From positions 4,154,001 to 4,218,000 of the forward strand of contig NZ_OCMY01000001.1 of NCBI RefSeq assembly GCF_900215435.1: a stretch of 64,000 nt of DNA, written 5' to 3'. The notes under the pieces were generated by a model that was not told the origin of the DNA, did no database searches, and saw nothing but the letters and a program-made list of their open reading frames with translations. The DNA comes from Candidatus Pantoea floridensis. Its GTDB lineage: Bacteria > Pseudomonadota > Gammaproteobacteria > Enterobacterales > Enterobacteriaceae. Shown in pieces: positions 34,841 to 43,440 of this stretch (positions within the stretch are counted from its first letter, which is position 1; every line of letters begins with the position of its first letter). The translations under genes were made by a program, and so were the position numbers.

Positions 34841-36349
34841 ATGACGGCACTTCTTGAATTGCGAGGCATCAGTAAAAGCTTTGGCGCGGTGCGGGCGTTA
34901 CAGGGCGTAGATCTCACTCTGCGCGCCGGTGAAATCCATGCGCTGGCAGGCGAAAACGGCGCAGGCAAATCGACGTTGATGAATATTATCGATGGCATTC
35001 TGCGCCCGGATAGCGGTGAGGTGTTACTTGATGGCAAGCCTATCACCCTGCGCTCGCCGCGCGAGGCACAGCAGCTCGGTATAGGTTTAGTGCATCAGGA
35101 AATTGCGCTGTGCCCGGATATCAGCGTGTATGAAAACATCTGGATGGCGCACGCCGCCAGCCAGCGTGGCGTGCTGATGCCACATAAAGCGCTGCGTGAG
35201 AAAGCACAGACGGTGATGAACCGCTTGGCGCCGATCGCCGTGACCCGCAAGGTGGGCGAACTCTCACTGTCTCAGCAGCAGCTGGTGGAGATTGCCAAGG
35301 CGCTGACGCTGGATTGTCGCCTGCTGATTCTGGATGAACCGACTGCCGCACTGACCGAACCGGAAGCCCAGACGCTGTTTGCCATTGTGCGTCAGCTACA
35401 GGCGCAAGGGATTGCGGTGGTGTATATCAGCCATCGTATGGCGGAAATTTTTGCGCTGTGTCAGCACATCACTATTTTGCGTGATGGCCGCACCGTGCAC
35501 AGCGCGCCGCTGCGCAGCATGACGCCCGATGAAGTGATTACGCGCCTGGTAGGACGTGAGCTTTCACAGCTTTACCCCAATAAACGCCCGGTTAGCGCCG
35601 TGTCGCCGCTGTTGCAGGTGCGCGATCTCGGTGATGGCAAACACTTCCACGCTATTCATTTTGATCTGCGACCCGGTGAAATCCTCGGTATCGGCGGTTT
35701 AATGGGCGCGGGACGCAGTGAAATCGCGCAAGGGATTTGCGGTTTATTGCCGATTAAACGCGGCGCGATCCGCATTAAAGGCGAGGCGGTGACGCTGCGC
35801 AATTACGCGGCCAGCATTGCACAGCGCATGGTTTATTTATCTGAGGATCGCAAAGACGCCGGGTTGTTTCTCTCGATGCCAATCGACTGGAATATTTCGG
35901 CACTGGATCTCCACGCCGTGAGTCATCATCGCCTGCTGCTGAGCCCGGGCCGCGAGCGCCAGCAAGCAGAAGCGCTGGCACAGCAGGTGAAACTGAAGCA
36001 TGGCAAATTGAGCGATCCGGTGTCATCGCTGTCGGGCGGCAATCAGCAAAAAGTCGCGCTAGCCCGCGTGCTGTCGGTACAGCCGGAAATTGTCTTTCTT
36101 GACGAACCCACGCGCGGCGTGGACGTCAGCGCCAAGGCGGAAATCTACAGCATTCTCGCCAAACTGGCGGCAAACGGCGTGGGTTTAGTGGTGATTTCGT
36201 CGGAGTTGCCCGAGTTAATTGGCCTGTGCGATCGCATCATTGTGATTCATGAAGGGCGTATTAGCGGTGAAGTCACCGGTGATGCCATGACAGAAGAAAA
36301 TCTGATGCGGCTCGCCGCCGGCATCAATCCTGAAGCGGAGGCCGTATGA
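34841..36349 (+). CDS. Sugar/polyol ABC transporter ATPase (second operon)
   Basis: 502 residues with two ATP-binding cassettes. First: GENGAGKST, LSLSQQQLVEIAKAL, LLILDEPTAALTEPEA. Second: GLMGAGRSE, SLSGGNQQKVALARVL, VFLDEPTRGVDVSAK. It belongs to the RbsA/LsrA group. The start at 34841 follows AAGGTG; a frame opening at 34805 lies inside the binding protein gene. The 3' end overlaps the permease start (ATGA). Confidence 0.9.
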   Translation: MTALLELRGISKSFGAVRALQGVDLTLRAGEIHALAGENGAGKSTLMNIIDGILRPDSGEVLLDGKPITLRSPREAQQLGIGLVHQEIALCPDISVYENIWMAHAASQRGVLMPHKALREKAQTVMNRLAPIAVTRKVGELSLSQQQLVEIAKALTLDCRLLILDEPTAALTEPEAQTLFAIVRQLQAQGIAVVYISHRMAEIFALCQHITILRDGRTVHSAPLRSMTPDEVITRLVGRELSQLYPNKRPVSAVSPLLQVRDLGDGKHFHAIHFDLRPGEILGIGGLMGAGRSEIAQGICGLLPIKRGAIRIKGEAVTLRNYAASIAQRMVYLSEDRKDAGLFLSMPIDWNISALDLHAVSHHRLLLSPGRERQQAEALAQQVKLKHGKLSDPVSSLSGGNQQKVALARVLSVQPEIVFLDEPTRGVDVSAKAEIYSILAKLAANGVGLVVISSELPELIGLCDRIIVIHEGRISGEVTGDAMTEENLMRLAAGINPEAEAV

Positions 36350-37341
36350 CCATGAATACCACCCTGCCCACCTTGCAAAAATCGCGCTGGTCGCTGTTCG
36401 GCGGCATACACAAGCAGCGCGAAGTGGGGCTGATCGTGATCATCGCGCTGATCTTCGTGGTGATGAGCTTTACCTCGCCCTACTTCCTCACCTGGGCCAA
36501 CATGAAGGCGATGCTGCTGTCGTTTTCGATTGAAGGCATCGTGGTGATCGGCATGACCATTTTACTGATTGTCGGCGGTATCGATCTTTCAGTTGGCGCG
36601 GTGGTTTGTCTTTCCATGGTGGTGGCCGGGCAGCTGTTCCTGAGCGGCATGGATCCCTGGCTGGCGAGTTTGGCAGGCATTGGCGCGGCGGCGTTGGTGG
36701 GCTTACTCATGGGACTTACGGTAACCAAAATCGGCCTCAGCCATTTTATCGCCTCGCTGGCAGCGATGGTGATTGTGCGCGGCCTGTGCATGATCGTCAC
36801 CCAGGGCACACCGCTGTCGCTGTTTACTCTGCCGGTGAATTTCAAGTTTATCGGCCAGGGCGCTATCTGGGGCATTCCCTTTGTCATCGTGCTGTTTTTT
36901 GTCCTGGTGGCGCTGTTCGACGTGCTGCTGCGTAAAGCAACCCTGTTCCGCAAAGTGTTTTATACCGGCAGCAACGAACGTGCCGCCGCCTACTCCGGCA
37001 TTAACATCAATCGCATCAAACTGTGGGTCACGGTGCTGACCTCAACGCTGGCTGGGCTGGCGGGCATTATCTACATGGCGCGTCTCGGCTCTGCTACCCC
37101 GACGTTTGGCGTGGGTATGGAGCTGAATGTGATTGCGGCGGCGGTGATTGGCGGTGCGAGTCTGAAAGGCGGCACCGGTTCGATTCTTGGCGCGGTGCTC
37201 GGTGTGGCGCTGTTGTCGATTGTTACCAGCTCGCTGATTTTGATTAACGTCTCCGTTTACTGGCAGGAGTTGATTAAAGGCTTGATCCTGCTGGCCGCGG
37301 TGTCTATTGACCATTTGCTGAATAAATACCGAGCTGCATAA
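36346..37341 (+). CDS. Sugar/polyol ABC transporter permease (second operon)
   Basis: 331-residue BPD_transp_2 permease with about nine membrane segments, VGGIDLSVGAVV near 65-77 and GGASLKGGTGSILGAVLG near 265-282. GGAGG precedes the ATG, which overlaps the ATPase stop. There is only one permease gene, so it probably acts as a homodimer, unlike Lsr, which has two. Confidence 0.9.
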   Translation: MTMNTTLPTLQKSRWSLFGGIHKQREVGLIVIIALIFVVMSFTSPYFLTWANMKAMLLSFSIEGIVVIGMTILLIVGGIDLSVGAVVCLSMVVAGQLFLSGMDPWLASLAGIGAAALVGLLMGLTVTKIGLSHFIASLAAMVIVRGLCMIVTQGTPLSLFTLPVNFKFIGQGAIWGIPFVIVLFFVLVALFDVLLRKATLFRKVFYTGSNERAAAYSGININRIKLWVTVLTSTLAGLAGIIYMARLGSATPTFGVGMELNVIAAAVIGGASLKGGTGSILGAVLGVALLSIVTSSLILINVSVYWQELIKGLILLAAVSIDHLLNKYRAA

Positions 37342-37354
37342 GGAATTATCGCCC

Positions 37355-38344
37355 ATGGAATTCACTAGCGAACATCCCGCGTTTCACAGCGCACGTCAGA
37401 TTTACCAGGTACTGGTGATGTATTACCTCGACGGCAAAAAGCAGTCGGATATTGCGGTTGAGACTGGCCTGTCTGTGGCTAGCGTCAATCGGCTGATTCG
37501 CCAGGGTAAAGAGAGCGGCATGGTGGAGATCACCATCAAATCGCCGTGGCTGTCAGCGCACCAGCTGGAGAGCGATCTGGCCGCTCTCGGCCAGCTGCAA
37601 CAGGTGGTGGTCGCACCGAATGTGGCGCGCAGCGAGGATCAAAGTCTGCAAATGGTTGGCGCTGCGGCGGCAGAATATCTGCTCTCGCGCCTCAAAGATG
37701 GCGATGTGATTGCTATTACCGGCGGGAAAGGCGTTAGCGCGTTGGTTGATGCCTTACAGCCCACGCGTAAATACGATGTGCAGGTGGTGCCCGCCCTGGG
37801 CTGCGTACAAGGCAAGCATTACACCGATGTTAATCACGTGGCATCGGAAATGGCGGCGCGCCTCGGCGGACACGCCTGGCAGATCCATGCCCCGCTGTTT
37901 ACCGATTCCGCCGAAGAACGCGACATGCTGATGGGCATCAGCGCCGTCGAGAATGTGCTGGATAAAGCACGCAACGCCACGTTGGCCGTGGTTGGCCTTG
38001 GATCGATTCATAGCGACAGCTCCAGCTACTATGACCTCAACCTGGCGGCGCGTCATGCCTCGGCGAGTATTGAAACCAGCGGCGCGCGCAGTGAACTGTT
38101 AGCCTGGCTGCTGGATGCTCGCGGTCAGCCTGCGCCGTTTGACGCCAACCGTCGGCTGGTCGCGCTTACCTTGCCCGAGCTGCAGCGTATTCCATTCTCA
38201 ATGGCGGTAGTCGCCGGACGGGACAAAGTGGATCCCATCCGCTGCGCGCTGCATGGTCAGTGGCTGAAAAGCATGGTCACGGATGAATCCACTGCGGCAG
38301 GCGTACTGGAACTGGACCTGAGTCGAGGAGTCACTCATGGATAA
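37355..38344 (+). CDS. SorC-family regulator of the second operon
   Basis: 329 residues: an N-terminal HTH (KQSDIAVETGLSVASVNRLIRQGKE in two parts, about 30-54) and the SorC/LsrR sensor domain (GDVIAITGGKGVSALVDAL near 114-132, LAVVGLGSIHSDSSSYYDL). SorC proteins bind phosphorylated sugars or polyols. It sits inside the operon, so it should control its own transcription, probably through the palindrome at 33686-33721. It overlaps the next gene by 8 bases. Confidence 0.87.
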   Translation: MEFTSEHPAFHSARQIYQVLVMYYLDGKKQSDIAVETGLSVASVNRLIRQGKESGMVEITIKSPWLSAHQLESDLAALGQLQQVVVAPNVARSEDQSLQMVGAAAAEYLLSRLKDGDVIAITGGKGVSALVDALQPTRKYDVQVVPALGCVQGKHYTDVNHVASEMAARLGGHAWQIHAPLFTDSAEERDMLMGISAVENVLDKARNATLAVVGLGSIHSDSSSYYDLNLAARHASASIETSGARSELLAWLLDARGQPAPFDANRRLVALTLPELQRIPFSMAVVAGRDKVDPIRCALHGQWLKSMVTDESTAAGVLELDLSRGVTHG

Positions 38345-40091
38345 TATTCAAACGCGCGAGCAGCGCCTGAACCTCTTACGCCAGCGCTCGTCCACCCCGG
38401 TGTTGATCGTCGGCGGTGGCATCAACGGCATCAGCACCTTTCGTGAACTGGCCTTGCAAGGTATTCCGGCGATTCTGGTGGAGAAAGGCGACTGGTGCCA
38501 GGCCGCCAGCGGCGCGCTCTCACGCATGATCCACGGTGGATTGCGATATCTGGAAACCGGTGAGTTCACGTTAGTGAAAGAGTCGGTCACCGAGCGCGAT
38601 CGCCTGTTAAAAAATGCCTCGCATTATGTATTCCCCTTACGTACGACGGTGCCAATCGACAATCTCGCTGGCGGGCTGGTCAATGCGACGCGGCGCTTTC
38701 TACGCCTGAGCGATAAGCCCACGCGGCGCGGCGCGCTGCTGATTAAAACAGGCCTCAGCCTCTACGATATCTACACCCGCCAGTATGGCTCAATGCCGAA
38801 GCATCAGGTGCGCAGTGAAGCGGCCACGCGCGATCGCTGGCCGGGATTTGCGCCCTGGGTGAAGTACAGCGCCAGCTACTATGATGCGTGGATCAGCGCG
38901 CCGGAACGGCTGGGGTTTGAACTTATAGACGACGCGCAACAGGCGTGTCCGGAAGCGCTGGCGCTCAACTATCTGCAGCTGGTGAGCGCCGAGGGCGAAA
39001 CCGTTATTCTGCAGGATGCGTTAAGTGGCGAGCGCTTTAGCCTGCAACCGCACGTGCTGGTGAATGCCGGGGGGGCGTGGATCGACCAGCTCAACCAGCG
39101 CATCTCTTCTCGCGACGACCTGCCAAAAATGATTGGCGGTACCAAAGGATCGCATCTGATCCTCGATCATCCCGAACTGCTGCATATGCTGGATGGCGAA
39201 ATGGTCTACTTCGAAAATCAGGAAGGCCGCGTCTGCATCATGTTCCCGTGGTTCGGCAAGGTGCTGGTGGGTTCCACCGATATTCGCGTTGACGATCCCG
39301 ATGCGGTGGTGTGCGAAGCGGATGAAAAAGTGTATATCCTGGAATCCCTGCGCTTCGTCTTTCCCCACATCGACGTGCCCGATGCCGCTATCGTCTATAC
39401 CTTCTGCGGCGTGCGTCCGCTGCCGGCCAGCGATGCCAAACTCAACGGCCAGATTTCACGTAACCACTCATTGGTGATGCTGCCACCCGATGCCAATCGG
39501 GCGTGGAGCACACTGTGTTTAGTCGGCGGCAAATGGACCACATTTCGTCAGTTTGGTGAAGAGGCAGCCGATCGCGTGCTGCGCCTGCTCGGCGAAAAAC
39601 GCCATCTTTCCAGCGGCGATGTGCCGATTGGCGGCGGACGCGATTTCCCTCCGCCTTCAGGGCAAACCGCGTGGCTGGCGCAGCTGGCGCAGCGTTATGC
39701 TGCGCCGCTGCCGCGCGTAATGCAGCTGGCAAAACGTTACGGCAGCCGCGCCGTGCCGCTGCTGGCGCTGATTCAGCAGCAAGGCGAACACCCGCTGCAG
39801 CATCACGCGGCGTACAGCGATATCGAACTGCGCTATCTGATTGAGCATGAACAGGTGTGCCAGCTGGAAGATCTGCTGGTGCGCCGCACCTCACTGGCGA
39901 TCTGCGGTGAACTGACCGCGCCGCTGGTGCAGGAGATTGCCCAGATCATGGCGACCACGCTGGGCTGGAGCGACACCGAACGCGCGCAGCAGCTGCAACG
40001 TGGCTGTGACAATCTGGCGCGTTTACACGGCCTCACCGGTCTTTATCCCACGGTTTTTCAGGAGGAAACACGACATGTTAGTAACCAATAA
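38337..40091 (+). CDS. GlpD-like FAD-dependent polyol-phosphate dehydrogenase (second operon)
   Basis: 584 residues. FAD motif VLIVGGGINGISTFRELALQG (around 21-41), then ALSRMIHGGLRYLETGEFTLV, GTKGSHLIL, VRPLPASD and a C-terminal DAO_C-like domain. It is longer than the EryB-like protein (508) and nearer in size to full GlpA/GlpD. In this family the secondary hydroxyl next to the phosphate-bearing carbon is oxidised, with electrons going to quinone. Placed between a SorC regulator and an aldolase, it probably makes a ketose 1-phosphate. Confidence 0.87.
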   Translation: MDNIQTREQRLNLLRQRSSTPVLIVGGGINGISTFRELALQGIPAILVEKGDWCQAASGALSRMIHGGLRYLETGEFTLVKESVTERDRLLKNASHYVFPLRTTVPIDNLAGGLVNATRRFLRLSDKPTRRGALLIKTGLSLYDIYTRQYGSMPKHQVRSEAATRDRWPGFAPWVKYSASYYDAWISAPERLGFELIDDAQQACPEALALNYLQLVSAEGETVILQDALSGERFSLQPHVLVNAGGAWIDQLNQRISSRDDLPKMIGGTKGSHLILDHPELLHMLDGEMVYFENQEGRVCIMFPWFGKVLVGSTDIRVDDPDAVVCEADEKVYILESLRFVFPHIDVPDAAIVYTFCGVRPLPASDAKLNGQISRNHSLVMLPPDANRAWSTLCLVGGKWTTFRQFGEEAADRVLRLLGEKRHLSSGDVPIGGGRDFPPPSGQTAWLAQLAQRYAAPLPRVMQLAKRYGSRAVPLLALIQQQGEHPLQHHAAYSDIELRYLIEHEQVCQLEDLLVRRTSLAICGELTAPLVQEIAQIMATTLGWSDTERAQQLQRGCDNLARLHGLTGLYPTVFQEETRHVSNQ

Positions 40092-40914
40092 AGTGCGCAT
40101 GCATCGCCTGTTCCAGCACGGTAAATGTCTGGATGTGGCGATCGATCACGGCATCGCCAACGAGCCGGATTTTCTCATTGGGCTGGAGAACATCGCAGCG
40201 GTAATGGATAACCTGATTACCGCGCAGCCGGATGCGATTCAGGTGAATTACGGTCAGGCCGATCTGCTACAGCGCGTCGCCGGGCGCAAACCGGCGCTGG
40301 TAATGCGCACCGATGTCGGCAACGCCTACAACGCCGCGCGCCATCGTGAAATGTGGGCGGTGCTGCACAATCCCGATGAACCGATTCTCGCCGCGCTGCA
40401 GCTGGACGCCGCTGCGGTGGTGGTGAATCTCTATCTGATCCCCGATGAGCCGGGCATTTTCCGCATGTGTGTCGAGAATATTGGTCGTCTGCGCCAGGCG
40501 TGCGATCGCTATGGCATGCCGCTGATGATTGAACCGCTGGTGATGGCGCCCGCCGGGCAAGGCGCGGCGTATGGATCCCTTGGCGATGTGGAGAAGATTG
40601 TGCCGCTGGTGCGGCTGGCGCGTGAGTTAGGTGCAGATATCATCAAAGCCGATCCCACCGAGCACGTGGAAGATTTTCATCGCGTGGTCGAAGCGGCGCG
40701 CTGCCCCACGCTGGTACGCGGTGGCGGCAAAGGCGAGCTGGCGGGCGTGCTGGCAAAAAGCGCCGCGCTAATGGCGCAGGGGGCTAGCGGCATGGTGTAT
40801 GGCCGCAACGTTTACCAGCACGATAATCCGTCGCGCGTGGTGAAAGCGCTGATGGCGATCATTCATCAGGGCGCCAGCGGCCCCGACGCATTGGAAATTT
40901 ATCAGCAGGGTTAA
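40075..40914 (+). CDS. Class I (DhnA/LsrF-type) aldolase of the second operon
   Basis: 279-residue TIM-barrel aldolase of the DeoC/LacD/FbaB superfamily. LDVAIDHG at the N-terminus and the Schiff-base lysine Lys191 in GADIIKADPTE are visible, followed by the phosphate-binding loops LVRGGGK and GASGMVYGRNVYQ. The start at 40075 uses AGGAGG nine bases upstream and overlaps the dehydrogenase by 17 bases. LsrF, its nearest known operon analogue, acts as a thiolase, but most relatives cleave ketose phosphates to DHAP. Confidence 0.85.
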   Translation: MLVTNKVRMHRLFQHGKCLDVAIDHGIANEPDFLIGLENIAAVMDNLITAQPDAIQVNYGQADLLQRVAGRKPALVMRTDVGNAYNAARHREMWAVLHNPDEPILAALQLDAAAVVVNLYLIPDEPGIFRMCVENIGRLRQACDRYGMPLMIEPLVMAPAGQGAAYGSLGDVEKIVPLVRLARELGADIIKADPTEHVEDFHRVVEAARCPTLVRGGGKGELAGVLAKSAALMAQGASGMVYGRNVYQHDNPSRVVKALMAIIHQGASGPDALEIYQQG

Positions 40915-40923
40915 GCCTTACCT

Positions 40924-40944
40924 GCACCGGCGCTTAAGCGGTGC
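40924..40944 (+). other. Stem-loop between aldolase and kinase genes
   Basis: GCACCG / CGGTGC arms enclose the self-complementary CGCTTAAGCG. It lies in the 60-base gap before the kinase and may adjust kinase expression relative to the upstream genes. Confidence 0.4.
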
Positions 40945-40974
40945 GCCGTCTTCGCTTGTAGAACGGAGTCGGAT

Positions 40975-42459
40975 ATGAAGATAGTGGGTATTGATGCCGG
41001 AAACACCATGATCAAAGCGGTGCTGTTTGATCTCAGCGGTCGCGTATTGTCGGTGGCCGAGTGCGCAGGAGAAACCCAGCGCCCGCAGGAAGGTTACGCC
41101 GAACGGCCGGTGGCGGATATCTGGCACGGCGTCAGCGATGCCGTAAGCCGCTGTTTGCAACAGGCGGGCACGCCGGCGAGTGATGTGATTGCGGTGGGCG
41201 CGGCCGGCCACGGCAACGGCTTGTACGCACTGGATAAACAGCAGCAGCCGCTGTTTGGCATTCAGTCCATCGATCATCGCGCCAGTGAAACGGTGCAGGC
41301 GCTGGAGGCGAGCGGCGCGGATCGGCGCATTTACCAAATTTCACTGCAAAAACCCTGGCCTGCGGCGACGCCGGTGTTAATCAGCTGGATTAAGCAGCAC
41401 CAGCCCGAACGCTGGGCGCAGGTGGGACATTTACTCTGCGCCAAGGACGTTATCGCCCATTTTCTCAGTGGCGCCATCAGCGCAGATTATTCGGATGCCG
41501 CCGGTGCCGGCCTGATTGATTATCGCCAACGGGGTTACAGCCAGGAGTTACTGGCGCTGTACGGCATTGAAGACGCCCTCACCCTGTTACCCGTGCTGCG
41601 GGAATCCTGCGAGGTGGTCGGCCATGTTACCCCACGAGCGGCTCAGCTCACCGGCTTACCTGCGGGCATTCCGGTGGTTGCCGGGATTTTTGATGTGGTG
41701 GCCAGCGCCATTGGCTCCGGCGTGGTTAACAGCGGCGAAGCCTCGATTGTCGCGGGGACCTGGAGCATCAATCAAGTGGTGGTGGATAAACCTGATTATC
41801 TGCGCCCGGTGTTTATGAACTCGATCATCGAAACCGATCGCTATATGGCGATTGAAGCCAGCGCCACCTCGGCGGCTAACCTCGACTGGTTCCTGCGCGA
41901 ATTTGACGATGGCCGCGGCGGCCAGGGCGCGGCGCGCAGCAGCGACACGGTAGCCCATGTACAACCTAATGCACAGCTGCCGCTCTATCATCCTTATCTC
42001 TACTCCGGGCGCAAATCGGAACCGGCGAAAGCCGGATTTTACGGTCTTGGCGGCTGGCACACGCGTGCCGATATGCTGTTTGCGCTATTTGAAGGCGTGA
42101 CCTTTGCGCATCGCGCGCATATCGATCGGTTACGCGCGGCCGGTATTCCCTTTACCCAGGCGATTTTGTCCGGCGGCGCAGCGCGCAGCTGCGTCTGGCC
42201 GCAGATGTTTGCTGATGTATTAGGCATTCCTATTCGCGTGGCCGAGTGTAAAGAGACCGGTGCGCTAGGCGCGGCATTGTGTGCCGGTGTGGGCGTTGGC
42301 GCGTGGCGTAACCTCTCCGAGGCGGTGCAGCAGGCGGTGCAGATCAATCCAGGCGAACTGCTGCCGCGTGCGGAGCGTTTTGCGTTCCATGACTCGCGTT
42401 ACCGGGTGTTTAAAAAACTCGAACTGGCGATGCGCGAGATGTGGCAGGAAGCCAGTTGA
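40975..42459 (+). CDS. FGGY-family carbohydrate/polyol kinase (second operon)
   Basis: 494 residues. N-terminal loop VGIDAGNTMIKAVLFD, the AAGHGNGLYALD segment, ATP-binding AGTWSINQ near 261-268, and C-terminal LSGGAARSCVWPQMFADVLG and ETGALGAAL. Overall it recalls the LyxK/YgcE side of the FGGY family rather than glycerol kinase. It would phosphorylate the imported polyol or ketose and is the last enzyme of the operon. A short GCCAGT/ACTGGC hairpin overlaps its stop codon. Confidence 0.87.
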   Translation: MKIVGIDAGNTMIKAVLFDLSGRVLSVAECAGETQRPQEGYAERPVADIWHGVSDAVSRCLQQAGTPASDVIAVGAAGHGNGLYALDKQQQPLFGIQSIDHRASETVQALEASGADRRIYQISLQKPWPAATPVLISWIKQHQPERWAQVGHLLCAKDVIAHFLSGAISADYSDAAGAGLIDYRQRGYSQELLALYGIEDALTLLPVLRESCEVVGHVTPRAAQLTGLPAGIPVVAGIFDVVASAIGSGVVNSGEASIVAGTWSINQVVVDKPDYLRPVFMNSIIETDRYMAIEASATSAANLDWFLREFDDGRGGQGAARSSDTVAHVQPNAQLPLYHPYLYSGRKSEPAKAGFYGLGGWHTRADMLFALFEGVTFAHRAHIDRLRAAGIPFTQAILSGGAARSCVWPQMFADVLGIPIRVAECKETGALGAALCAGVGVGAWRNLSEAVQQAVQINPGELLPRAERFAFHDSRYRVFKKLELAMREMWQEAS

Positions 42460-42524
42460 TTTTACTGGCTAATGGGCCCGCTGGCTGCTAATCATGGATG
42501 CCTCAACCTCATCAGGGTATCCGC

Positions 42525-42854
42525 ATGCAAATCAATCAGCTTCCTTTTGGCATCACTACATGGGACCACATCGCGCCTGAAACGCATCCCGGCGAACAGG
42601 GTTTTGCGCTGTGGCGCACCCAGCGCTTCGGTGATATTCGCGTTCGCATGGTGGAGTATTCAGCGGGGTATCTGGCAGATCACTGGTGCAGTAAAGGACA
42701 TATTTTGCTGTGCCTGCAAGGTGAAATGGTGACCGAGCTGGATGATGGACGCACCTTCACCTTAACCGCTGGCGTCAGTTACCAGGTTGCGGACAATGCG
42801 GAAGCACATCGCTCCTCAACAACGCTGGGCGCAACGTTATTTATTGTTGATTAA
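42525..42854 (+). CDS. DHCW-motif cupin-fold protein
   Basis: 109 residues, single small cupin. The segment ADHWCSKGHILLCLQGEM carries the His/Cys pair that gives this family its name, and ELDDGRTFTLTAG is the usual second cupin strand. The start at 42525 has AGGG seven bases upstream. No activity is established for the family. It lies 65 bases after the kinase with no clear terminator, so it may be read from the same message. Confidence 0.78.
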   Translation: MQINQLPFGITTWDHIAPETHPGEQGFALWRTQRFGDIRVRMVEYSAGYLADHWCSKGHILLCLQGEMVTELDDGRTFTLTAGVSYQVADNAEAHRSSTTLGATLFIVD

Positions 42855-42884
42855 CCGCCATTTGTTTTTACGTACGGACAAAAA

Positions 42885-42913
42885 ATGACAACCTCTGCGT
42901 AGTGCTGTACACT
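42885..42913 (+). promoter_or_regulatory. Promoter of the Xre-RES module
   Basis: ATGACA (42885-42890) and TACACT (42908-42913) are 17 bases apart, upstream of the antitoxin gene. The operator repeats begin on the last base of the -10 box. Confidence 0.6.
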
Positions 42914-42940
42914 TGAACTATCAAAATGTTCAAATGAACA
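42913..42940 (+). promoter_or_regulatory. Operator repeats of the Xre-RES module
   Basis: TTGAAC (42913-42918), then TGTTCA-AA-TGAACA (42927-42940). Three copies of the same GTTCA half-site lie between the -10 box and the AGGAGG of the antitoxin gene, so a bound antitoxin would block transcription. Uneven spacing (9 then 2 bases) suggests binding of a multimer. Confidence 0.6.
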
Positions 42941-42957
42941 TTACACAGGAGGTTGTT

Positions 42958-43440
42958 ATGACAACTGCATCCCCATTCAATCACGGCAATGCCGCACGCG
43001 TCTTCGATCCTAGGCTGATGCAGCATGTGCATAAATCCTTCATGGACCAAATGGGATTGCCGCGTAATCCGCTCAAAGCGCACCAGCTGATCACCGAAGG
43101 ATTGGACGTTGGCATCGTTGAGCGCGCTGCTACGGTGCTCAAAGCGACACCGCTGGACGTCGCGCAAATGGTCTCAATCGATCGCAATACCTATCGTCGT
43201 CGCGAGAAAGCCGGTTCACAGCTATCCGTGGAGCAAGGCGCTCGTGTTTATCAGGTCTTCGAAATTCTGGATGCCGTGCTGCAATTATTTGGTGGTGACG
43301 TTGACGCCGCGATGCACTGGATGTATCAACCTGCGTTAGCACTGGATGATGCAGTGCCTATGGAGATGCTGAGCACGCCCGCGGGCTGTGATGCGGTGTT
43401 AACGCTGATTGGCCGTCTGGAACACGGAGTGATTGTGTAA
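42958..43440 (+). CDS. Xre/ParS-type antitoxin of the RES module (DUF2384)
   Basis: 160 residues. An N-terminal HTH-like part and a C-terminal MbcA/ParS/Xre domain (VYQVFEILDAVLQLFGGDVDAAMHWM in two parts, about 95-122). By family knowledge its C-terminal segment plugs the toxin active site and its HTH part represses the operon. The start is fixed by AGGAGG five bases upstream. The stop codon overlaps the toxin start by one base (TAATG). Confidence 0.9.
   Translation: MTTASPFNHGNAARVFDPRLMQHVHKSFMDQMGLPRNPLKAHQLITEGLDVGIVERAATVLKATPLDVAQMVSIDRNTYRRREKAGSQLSVEQGARVYQVFEILDAVLQLFGGDVDAAMHWMYQPALALDDAVPMEMLSTPAGCDAVLTLIGRLEHGVIV

Noticed and set aside
39937..40074. Longer N-terminus for the class I aldolase
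   Set aside because: The extra 46 codons lie in the 3' part of the dehydrogenase gene, lack any aldolase similarity, and the AGGAGG before 40075 marks the real start.
33802..42459. A true lsr (AI-2) operon
   Set aside because: There is only one permease gene, no LsrG, and a GlpD-like dehydrogenase that AI-2 processing does not need.
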